NCBI GenBank assembly: GCA_031278575.1
Contig: JAITKD010000077.1
Span: 1 to 15,923 of the forward strand
Length of the DNA stretch: 15,923 bases
Source: Spirochaetaceae bacterium
GTDB lineage: Bacteria > Spirochaetota > Spirochaetia > Treponematales > Breznakiellaceae
Direction of reading: 5' to 3'
Of this stretch, positions 1 to 5,792 are shown piece after piece; position 1 is the first letter of the stretch; the number at the start of each line of letters is the position of its first letter. The translations under genes were made by a program, and so were the position numbers. The notes under the pieces were generated by a model, which was given only the letters and a program-made list of their open reading frames with translations, did no database searches and was not told the DNA's origin.

Positions 1-111
1 ATTAATTCAATCGAGAATTAATCAGTGCTACTTTAATGCCGTATTTGCGTAATGAAATGAGCAAATACATAGGGCAACGATGATTAGCGTCAAGTTAATC
101 ATCGTTGCCCT
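1..111 (+). repeat. Three-hairpin repeat, unit A (left edge cut by window)
   Basis: This is the first of five copies of a ~124-bp intergenic repeat. The window opens inside hairpin 1 (attaattc / gaattaat around an aatcga loop, 1-22). Hairpin 2 is gtatttgc at 41-48 pairing with gcaaatac at 61-68. Hairpin 3 is a perfect 16-bp stem (71-86 with 96-111) around the loop gcgtcaagt. The strand is nominal because each part is palindromic, but the order of the three hairpins gives the unit a direction. Confidence 0.85.
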
Positions 112-234
112 AAGGAAGCACTGATTTATTCAATCGAGAATAAATCGGTGCTACTTTAACGTTGTATTTGCGTAATGAAATGAGCAAATACATTAGGGAA
201 ACGCGATTAGCGTCAAGTTAATCAGCGTTTCCCT
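112..234 (+). repeat. Three-hairpin repeat, unit B (full length)
   Basis: This is a complete unit directly following unit A, with hairpin 3 starting 124 bp later (195 against 71). It begins with the conserved junction aaggaagc. Hairpin 1 has 14-base arms (118-131 / 138-151) with an aatcga loop and one G-T pair. Hairpin 2 is 164-171 / 184-191. Hairpin 3 is 195-209 / 219-234 with one bulged base. Compared with unit A, hairpin 3 has different bases at two paired positions, and both changes keep the pairing. Confidence 0.9.
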
Positions 235-596
235 AACCGCAAGGCGGTAACAAGGGCGGCGGGTTCCTCCCGAATCAGGGCTATCCGCTCCCGGTACCAG
301 GAAAATTACCGGATGAGGAAAGCCGGCAGAGTGCAGGGATCTTAAACCGGATTTTCGAATATTTTTTTTAAATCCGCAACCGCCGATATTTTCTACCGAT
401 GAGGCTCTATTCAAGATACGGTATTTGGCGATACGGAATGCGTCAGAATAATGGACGATACCGAAAAAACCAGGAACCCGCGCTTGACCGGTTCGCCGTT
501 ACGGGTTCCGTTCTTAAGAAGCGGTTCCCAAAACTGAAGTTTTGGAACCGCCTCAATTACACAAAAATATGCCCCACCCACCGCTTGGTTTTTGGT
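235..596. other. Intergenic stretch without a recognisable gene
   Basis: I find no supported gene between repeat unit B and the stop codon of the minus-strand lipoprotein gene. A 73-codon minus-strand frame (412 down to 193) has no ribosome binding site and ends inside hairpin 3 of unit B, so I do not call it. The stretch does hold two inverted repeats: ggaacccg at 473-480 with cgggttcc at 502-509, and a stronger hairpin at 521-551, listed separately. Confidence 0.6.
521..551. repeat. Palindrome with aactgaagtt core, downstream of the lipoprotein gene
   Basis: The left arm gcggttcccaaaact pairs with agttttggaaccgc across a GA tip, with one bulged C. It lies about 45 bases past the lipoprotein stop codon and could end that transcript, but on the minus strand it is not followed by a T tract, so a factor-independent terminator is not well supported. 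The same core and layout recur at 14884-14911 with different outer arm sequence, which suggests a dispersed palindrome family. Confidence 0.6.
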
Positions 597-3500
597 TTAA
601 TCCCGGCAGAGAATCCGCAGGCCCGCCTCTCTCGGCCCTTTATAGGGATATTCATTGGGGGTTACCATGCTGTCCCCCCGGAAGGAGAGAAAAATGGTCC
701 AGGCCGCGCTCCCATAGTAGCCGCCCCGGAGTACCCGAAAGGAACCGCCCGAGGGCCCGGTATAATCCCGGCCTCCCGGAATGCCCCCGTAGCCGGATTT
801 GCCGTCATACCAGTCCCAGCACCATTCCGCGATATTGCCGCTCATATCGAAAAGTCCAAGCTGATTGGGTTTTTTTGTTCCCTTCCGCTGGCAGGCGTTT
901 CCCGAGGTTTTGAAATACCAGACGGCGTAGTCCATGTTGTTTACGGCAGGATATCCCGCATAGCTGTATTTGTATCCGCCGGTATTGAGCCCGCTTTGCC
1001 CATTAGCCGCTCCCATAGCCGCCCAAAGCCATTCCATTTCCGTGGGCAGCCGGTAGCCGTTGGCGTTCCAGTTGACGGTGATGTTCCACTGCCGATCACC
1101 GTTTTTGGAGGGTGCTTTACCCCAGGAGTCGGGGTTCGTCTGGTTATTCAGGGAATAAACCGGGGTTTTCTTCTCCAGCATACTCAGTTTGTTACAGAAT
1201 ATGACCGCCTCGTACCAGGTTACTCCGTTGGCGGGGAAGTCATTCCCTTCCGTACCCCGGTTATACCCCGTTACTCTTCTCCATTCCTCCTGGGTAAGCT
1301 CGTATTTTCCTATACTGAAGGGCCTGGTTATCTCCATGGGGTTTCCCCCCTCAAGGAGGAAGCGGCCGGCGGGAACCGTTTCAGCGGGAACCAACTCCCG
1401 GATGATCCTGAAGGTATAGGTGGTTTTGGTTATCCCGTCCGGATCCTTTACGGTGTATTGTACCGGAGCGTTCTCAAAAAACTGTACGGTATGTTTTGTC
1501 CCGCTTTTGGGTTCCGCCTCCGCGTTGGCGGCGATACTAAAGGTAAAGACCGCCTCCGCCTCCTGGCTGGGAAGCCAGAAGGTATAATCCGTTTTTCCGT
1601 CGGCCATGCCTGCCATGGGCCTGTTGTTTATCTTCAAATCCTGTATCGCCGTGAAGGGCATGAATTTGGCCGTCACGGTTACATCGTCATTAGGCATGGC
1701 GAATTGTAGGGTTTGGGGGTCGATGTTTTTTTCCTGCCCGGCGGTATCCAGGTATTTCAGACTCTTGGCCTCGTAGCTGTTCCCGTTGATCGGCATTACC
1801 GTGAGGGTAATGGTTTCGCCCGGATAGGCTTTTTCAGGGTTGACGCTGATCTGTCCTCCGTTTAAGTTTTTGTCAATCCGTACCCGGTGTTCAACCGATT
1901 CAAATTCCCCCAGGATGGTGATGTGTTTTCCGGGCATGGTGAACGTTTCGCTTATGGGCGTTATGGCGCCGTCATTCCCCGCATATTTCAGGCTTCCTTT
2001 TTTCAGTCCGTATTTGGGATCCGGGTTGATGGTCAGCGTTATGGTTTCGCCGGCGGTGGCGGTATCGGTGTTCACGGAGATCCGTCCGTGGGACGCGGGG
2101 TTAATCCGTATCGTATACGCGGCGCCGCTCACGGGCTCGAATTCCGCGCCTACCAGTACAGGGGATTCGGGGAGCTTAAAGGTCCTGGTTGTGTCCGAAA
2201 CGGATGTGGCCGGAGAATTTTTGTCGATCCTGAAATTGAGGGTTCCCGGTTTATATTTGTATCCCGCGTCCGGGGTAATCCAGAGGAAAATCTCCGTACC
2301 CTTTGGCCCGGATTCGGGGGCGGGGCTGATATGGCCGTTGGCGGTAACGTCGGAAAATATCATATAGTTTCCCGGGGGCAGTTTTTCAAATTCCGCCTGG
2401 ACCGTTACGTGATCCGCCGGCAGGAAAAAGGTTCTGGCCACTTCATCAATGGAGACGCTCCAGCCGGAACCGCCCGAGTACCGTAGGGTATTCGTTTTCA
2501 GCCGGTACCCGAAATCGGGATAGAGCTGGAGGGATATGACGGTTCTTTCGCCGCCGTATGCCGGGACCGCCAGGATCCGCCCGTGATCGGTCATGTCCGT
2601 CCGAACGGTATATTGGCCGGGGGGCAGGGGTTTGAATTCCGCGCGGGCGGTTACGTGTTCAGGGGGCATCTCAAAATTTTGGGATATTTCATTAACCTGC
2701 TGATCCACCGAGGGCCCTTTTATTTTAAGGCTGTTTGGAACCAGGACATACCCCGGATCGGGAATTACATGGAGGTATACCGGTGTTTTTTCTTTTCCGT
2801 ATCCGGGATCCGGGATGATCCGTCCGTTCAGGATGTTTCCGATGCTTACGGTATAATCATCCGGTGCGGGAACCGGTACGAATTCCGCGGCGACCATAAC
2901 ATGATCCGCCGGCATGATAAAGGTTCTTCGCCGCTCATTGATCGCCAGTTCTCCGGCGGAACTTGAATATTTTAGGCTCTTTTCCTTGAGGATGTATCCC
3001 GGATCGGAGTTTACCTGAAGGTAGACCTCCGCTCCCGCGGGACTGAATTCCGGCCGGGCAAAGATCCGCCCGTTTTGCGTCACGCCGATCCGGACCGTAT
3101 AATCCATCCCGTCGTGAAGGGACTCAAATTTCGCGGTAACCAGTACATGTTTGTCCGGCAGCAAAAAGGTCCGGGTAAACTCGTCAACAGGCATATCGTT
3201 GTATTTCAAAGAACCGCTTTTGTACCGGTAGCCGGGATCGGGGATAACCGCCAGGTATACCGGGGTACCCGGGACGCCAAATTCCGGCTGGGCAACGATG
3301 ACGCCGTGGTCCAGATCGTCAATCTTGACCGATATGGAGAAGTTTTCCGCGGGAAGGGGCTCAAAAAGTGCGGAAATCGTTACATTCCGGGCGGGGAGGC
3401 GGAAGGTCCGGAGTATTTCGTCAATAGCCGCGTCTCCGCCGTCCCCGTGGTATTTCAGGGACCCCTTTTGCAGCCGGTACCCCGGGCGGGGACTCACCAT

Positions 3501-3707
3501 GAGGATAATTTCACTTCCGGCGTATCCTGATGAGGGTCTTGCCGCAATGGCGCCGTTTTCCGGGGTTTCGATTGAAACCGTATAGACCGTATGGACCGTT
3601 TTGCCGGCCAAAGAACCGTCCGGATCTCCAAGGATATTGTTGATAAAAAAATTATTGCAACCCGCCAAAAACAGGACGGTCGAAAAAAGAGAGAAAAAAC
3701 GTTGCAT
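597..3707 (-). CDS. Lipoprotein with eight InlB-type B repeats and a C-terminal FGE/SUMF1-like domain
   Basis: The 1036-residue product starts with a short hydrophobic leader and a lipobox (LAGC, Cys17), so it should be a lipid-anchored envelope protein. Residues 41-685 form eight successive units of about 76-80 residues, at roughly 41, 122, 202, 284, 365, 447, 529 and 606. Each runs YTV-I..NG.I...P, then PDPGY...SLKY, then RTF.LP..HV.V.AEFE, matching the divergent InlB B-repeat family (beta-grasp-like surface repeats). Residues ~686-772 look like a beta-sandwich linker. Residues ~773-1036 match the formylglycine-generating-enzyme/SUMF1 fold: GKYELTQEEW, YRLPTEMEW, GLFDMSGNIAEWCWDW and RVLRGG. 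The two cysteines expected after the RGG motif in true FGEs are absent (GSAAWTIFLSFRGD), so enzyme activity is unlikely and a binding or structural role is more plausible. The ATG at 3705-3707 follows a GAGG about 10 bases upstream. The ligand is unknown. Confidence 0.88.
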   Translation of the reverse strand: MQRFFSLFSTVLFLAGCNNFFINNILGDPDGSLAGKTVHTVYTVSIETPENGAIAARPSSGYAGSEIILMVSPRPGYRLQKGSLKYHGDGGDAAIDEILRTFRLPARNVTISALFEPLPAENFSISVKIDDLDHGVIVAQPEFGVPGTPVYLAVIPDPGYRYKSGSLKYNDMPVDEFTRTFLLPDKHVLVTAKFESLHDGMDYTVRIGVTQNGRIFARPEFSPAGAEVYLQVNSDPGYILKEKSLKYSSSAGELAINERRRTFIMPADHVMVAAEFVPVPAPDDYTVSIGNILNGRIIPDPGYGKEKTPVYLHVIPDPGYVLVPNSLKIKGPSVDQQVNEISQNFEMPPEHVTARAEFKPLPPGQYTVRTDMTDHGRILAVPAYGGERTVISLQLYPDFGYRLKTNTLRYSGGSGWSVSIDEVARTFFLPADHVTVQAEFEKLPPGNYMIFSDVTANGHISPAPESGPKGTEIFLWITPDAGYKYKPGTLNFRIDKNSPATSVSDTTRTFKLPESPVLVGAEFEPVSGAAYTIRINPASHGRISVNTDTATAGETITLTINPDPKYGLKKGSLKYAGNDGAITPISETFTMPGKHITILGEFESVEHRVRIDKNLNGGQISVNPEKAYPGETITLTVMPINGNSYEAKSLKYLDTAGQEKNIDPQTLQFAMPNDDVTVTAKFMPFTAIQDLKINNRPMAGMADGKTDYTFWLPSQEAEAVFTFSIAANAEAEPKSGTKHTVQFFENAPVQYTVKDPDGITKTTYTFRIIRELVPAETVPAGRFLLEGGNPMEITRPFSIGKYELTQEEWRRVTGYNRGTEGNDFPANGVTWYEAVIFCNKLSMLEKKTPVYSLNNQTNPDSWGKAPSKNGDRQWNITVNWNANGYRLPTEMEWLWAAMGAANGQSGLNTGGYKYSYAGYPAVNNMDYAVWYFKTSGNACQRKGTKKPNQLGLFDMSGNIAEWCWDWYDGKSGYGGIPGGRDYTGPSGGSFRVLRGGYYGSAAWTIFLSFRGDSMVTPNEYPYKGPREAGLRILCRD

Positions 3708-3756
3708 AGTAAAATAACCTCATACACAATGACATTACTCGGAAATCGTAATTTCC
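3708..3756. other. Lipoprotein upstream region with a shortened hairpin-3 remnant
   Basis: Upstream of the lipoprotein ATG the minus strand carries GAGG as a likely ribosome binding site. At 3741-3756, ggaaat and atttcc form a small inverted repeat directly before the taaggaagc junction that opens unit C. In other tandem copies hairpin 3 occupies exactly this place, so this looks like a collapsed hairpin 3 of a former extra unit. I could not pick out a convincing promoter here. Confidence 0.45.
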
Positions 3757-3880
3757 TAAGGAAGCGCTGATTTATTCAATCGAGAATAAATTGGCGCTAC
3801 TTTAATGTTGTATTTGCGCAATGAAATGAGCAAATACATTAGGGAAACGCGATTAGCGTCAAGTTAATCAGCGTTTCCCT
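3757..3880 (+). repeat. Three-hairpin repeat, unit C (full length)
   Basis: This complete unit has the same orientation as A and B. Hairpin 1 is gcgctgatttattc against gaataaattggcgc (3764-3777 / 3784-3797). Compared with unit B one outer pair has changed from A-T to G-C, so the pairing is kept. Hairpin 2 (3810-3817 / 3830-3837) and hairpin 3 (3841-3855 / 3865-3880) match unit B. The hairpin 2 loop has gcaatgaaatga where A and B have gtaatgaaatga. Confidence 0.9.
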
Positions 3881-3958
3881 AAGGAAGCATTGATTTATTC
3901 AATCGAGAATAAATCGGCGCTACTTTAACGTTGTATTTGCGCAATGAAATGAGCAAAC
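3881..3958 (+). repeat. Three-hairpin repeat, unit D (3'-truncated)
   Basis: This unit follows unit C with a 123-bp period. Hairpin 1 is present (3887-3900 / 3907-3920) and the left arm of hairpin 2 is intact, but homology stops inside its right arm (gcaaa, then ctttaaat). Hairpin 3 is missing. The break lies about 90 bases downstream of the stop codon of the minus-strand beta-barrel gene. Confidence 0.85.
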
Positions 3959-4047
3959 TTTAAATTTAACGGTCGCTGAAAAGCAGAGCTTCCCGAAAAG
4001 CGCCGGGTGAACCGGGGTAAAAATCTTGTTTGCCCTTTTGGCCCATG

Positions 4048-4512
4048 TTAAAAACGGTAACCGGCGCTAATCCCGGCGCCCCATATAAAGGGGTAACCGG
4101 TACGCAGATAAGGCTCCACGTACCATTGATTGAAGGGGATTCGAAGCCCCACCGCAAGATCCCCCAATACAGCCGGCTTGACTACCGCGTCTTCAAAGAT
4201 GATACTGGTTCCCATACCGGCCTGGGTAAAAAAGGAAAGTTCTTTCAAATTCCCAATATACCAGCGGACAAAAATCTCCGGTTCCAGTATCATAATATGC
4301 GCCATGTTATGACTAAAACCGAATTTGATTCCCGCTGCCAGGTTGGGGAGGATCTCGTAATCGGCGCTTGCCTCGGTCCCCAGGGCGGCGGCTTTACGGG
4401 TATTCATATTCCCTTCGATGCCAAGACCAAGCGTGATCTGTTTCGTCTCTTGCGCTCCAACAAGATTTATCAGTGTGATAAACACGATGAGCGGCAACAA
4501 AACCTTGTTCAT
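4048..4512 (-). CDS. Small secreted outer-membrane beta-barrel-like protein
   Basis: The 154-residue product begins with a classical signal peptide (MNKVLLPLIVFITLINLVGA, likely cut before QETK). The mature part is made of alternating hydrophobic and polar strands (ITLGLGIEGN, AAGIKFGFSH, EIFVRWYIGN, SFFTQAGMGTSIIF, VGLRIPFNQWYVEPYLRTGY) and ends in ...ISAGYRF. The terminal aromatic residue is typical of proteins folded into the outer membrane by BamA. No named family could be assigned. At ~134 mature residues it would make a small barrel of perhaps eight strands. The ATG at 4510-4512 follows GGAG about 8 bases upstream. It is transcribed in the same direction as the lipoprotein gene but separated from it by repeat units C and D, so the two may or may not share a transcript. 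Function unknown. Confidence 0.75.
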   Translation of the reverse strand: MNKVLLPLIVFITLINLVGAQETKQITLGLGIEGNMNTRKAAALGTEASADYEILPNLAAGIKFGFSHNMAHIMILEPEIFVRWYIGNLKELSFFTQAGMGTSIIFEDAVVKPAVLGDLAVGLRIPFNQWYVEPYLRTGYPFIWGAGISAGYRF

Positions 4513-4679
4513 ATATTCTCCATCAAAACAAATGTGTGTGTACTATTCCCAAGTAACATGAGATTGTAAGGTAAATAGCGGTTCAATGAGATGAAATTTC
4601 TCCGGCATATTCTTTGTATTACTGTTTTTAACCGTTCCGAGAGACAATATCAATATCGCAATGCTTCATATAGTTCTTT

Positions 4680-4764
4680 AGGGAAACGCTGATTAACTTG
4701 ACGCTAATCGCGTTTCCCTTTTATTCCCTTTTATTTTCGATTGAATAAATCAGTGCTTCCTTAG
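4680..4764 (-). repeat. Three-hairpin repeat, unit E (inverted, internally deleted)
   Basis: The segment 4680-4719 is the exact reverse complement of hairpin 3 of units B and C, including its loop. Moving right, the unit next contains the left arm of hairpin 1 read backwards, with the same aatcga loop, and the aaggaagc junction (4756-4763). Hairpin 2 and most of the right arm of hairpin 1 are missing and are replaced by the low-complexity run tttattcccttttattt. It is therefore an inverted, shortened copy, showing that the unit occurs in both orientations relative to nearby genes. Confidence 0.8.
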
Positions 4765-4832
4765 AATATTATGATACTAATATAATATATATATGAGATA
4801 ACGTCAAATTATTAATGAAAATTATACCATGG

Positions 4833-4866
4833 ACTTGTTCAAAAACCCCATGGTTCTCGACCAAGT
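4833..4866. repeat. Imperfect palindrome with accccatggt core (copy 1)
   Basis: The sequence acttgttc...aaccccatggtt...ccaagt folds on itself imperfectly. It is closely similar over its whole length to the palindrome at 14809-14844, which lies inside the amidase gene. The two copies share the arms, the ccatgg centre and the ttctcga segment, so they are members of one dispersed family rather than chance hairpins. Confidence 0.65.
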
Positions 4867-4971
4867 TTAATTGACGAAATCTATTATTTGGATAGGGACT
4901 CAAAGGTGTTTTGGGCGGAGACTCCCGACAGGGGGAACCGCGGTTTTGCGGAATTACTTCGGAGTCCCGGT

Positions 4972-5463
4972 CTACTCCACCCTTCCCGTGGTCCGCCAGC
5001 GTTCTATCCGGTCATAGGCGGCGTTAAGCCGGGCGGCCTTTTCCGTGGCCTTTTTCAGGTTCTCAGGATGTCCTGCGTGACGGTCGGGGTGGTGTCTTTT
5101 GAGGAGTTGTTTATACGCCGCCTTACATTCCTCCGCCGAAGCCCCCGGACTAAGCCCCAGTTCCGCGAAATCCTTATCCAAGGCATGGGGAATCCCCGCG
5201 GTCTTACCGGCCTGGTTATGATTCCCGCCGGCGGCGGCATGGCCGTACCGGGCATACCCGCCGCGGTGGGTTCCGGTTTGGGAAGCGGTCTTTTTCCCCC
5301 CCGATCCGCCGGAAAGATAGTCGTTTAACTCTTCAAAAGCCGCTTCAATATCCGGATCCTGAAAGGATGACTGCCATTTTCCGGTGGAATGACCAAAAAT
5401 ATGGTCGTCCTCATCATGGAGATAACTTTTGATAATAGTTTCAATCCGATCAAAAAACCCCAT
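4972..5463 (-). CDS. Short protein with a C-terminal J domain (DnaJ-like, class C)
   Basis: The 163-residue product carries a J domain at its C-terminus (residues ~98-163: DFAELGLSPGASAEECKAAY, then KQLLKRHHPDRH with the HPD motif at 125-127, then helix IV ...LNAAYDRIERW). J domains stimulate the ATPase of Hsp70 (DnaK) through HPD. There is no Gly/Phe region, zinc-finger region or C-terminal substrate domain, so it is not DnaJ itself. The N-terminal ~50 residues (MGFFDRIETIIKSYL...) are acidic and probably helical. They are joined by a flexible Gly/His/Ala-rich linker (~51-92) and could be the client- or partner-binding part. The ATG at 5461-5463 has only a weak AGGG close upstream. It is divergent from proS. 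The specific client is unknown. Confidence 0.85.
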   Translation of the reverse strand: MGFFDRIETIIKSYLHDEDDHIFGHSTGKWQSSFQDPDIEAAFEELNDYLSGGSGGKKTASQTGTHRGGYARYGHAAAGGNHNQAGKTAGIPHALDKDFAELGLSPGASAEECKAAYKQLLKRHHPDRHAGHPENLKKATEKAARLNAAYDRIERWRTTGRVE

Positions 5464-5792
5464 ACCCTAAATATATCCGTTATTACAAAAAATGTGCAGT
5501 AGGCGCTTGACCGTAATGCCCAATTCCTATGCGTTTATCCCGTGGAACAGCCGTATCTACTTGAAAAAAGCTCCTCCGGCGGGTATGCTGGAAATATCCT
5601 GCTGATTTTACCGCGTTTTTGATGATTAGCCTTGTCCGGAAACCGCGGTTTTCGGGCAAAAATCTTTAAAAACGGTAGAACACGGAATATTGCAAGACCG
5701 GTGAGACAGCCGGCCGGGTTGTTGAAAAAGCCGGTTCCAAAACCAACCGGGTTTTGGGAATGGCGCTCTATTATACGTTTTGAGGATCCTCT
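5464..5792. promoter_or_regulatory. Divergent intergenic region between the J-domain gene and proS
   Basis: These 329 bases must hold the promoters of two divergent genes, but I could not assign either with confidence. TATTAT at 5769-5774 resembles a -10 box for proS, yet it leaves almost no leader before the ribosome binding site and has no -35 partner. Two palindromes are present: 5636-5655 (centred on aaccgcggtt, one mismatch) and ccaaaacc / ggttttgg (5737-5744 / 5750-5757) about 35 bases before the proS start. No gene is supported. Confidence 0.4.

Larger units (their letters stand above)
4513..4971. other. Repeat-bearing intergenic region between the beta-barrel and J-domain genes
   Basis: No gene is supported here. 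On the minus strand, TACAAT (complement at 4563-4568) lies about 50 bases upstream of the beta-barrel ATG and could be a -10 box, but I see no matching -35. The AT-rich part holds repeat unit E and a palindrome at 4833-4866. Near the 3' end of the J-domain gene, gggactc (4895-4901) and gagtccc (4962-4968) are inverted over a long loop, and aaccgcggtt (4936-4945) is a perfect 10-bp palindrome. Confidence 0.5.

Noticed and set aside
1..234. Possible CRISPR array, given the evenly spaced repeats
   Set aside because: The ~124-bp units are contiguous, there are no unique spacers between short direct repeats, and no cas genes are nearby. The structure is three hairpins per unit.
193..414. A 73-codon minus-strand open frame upstream of repeat unit B
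   Set aside because: It has no ribosome binding site, no recognisable domain, and its last ~13 codons are just hairpin 3 of the repeat. It could be debris of an older gene but cannot be supported.
597..1500. Active formylglycine-generating enzyme or variable receptor of a diversity-generating retroelement
   Set aside because: The catalytic cysteines are missing, so enzyme activity is unlikely. No reverse transcriptase, accessory gene or template repeat is present in the window, so a retroelement link cannot be claimed.
399..1709. Long plus-strand open frame of 436 codons
   Set aside because: It runs antisense through the C-terminal part of the lipoprotein gene, whose lipobox, repeats and FGE-like motifs are unmistakable. 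The antisense translation shows no domain.
4833..4866. Possible intrinsic terminator
   Set aside because: The stem is imperfect, no T tract follows on either strand, and no gene ends close by. Its sibling at 14809-14844 lies inside a coding frame, which argues for a dispersed element.
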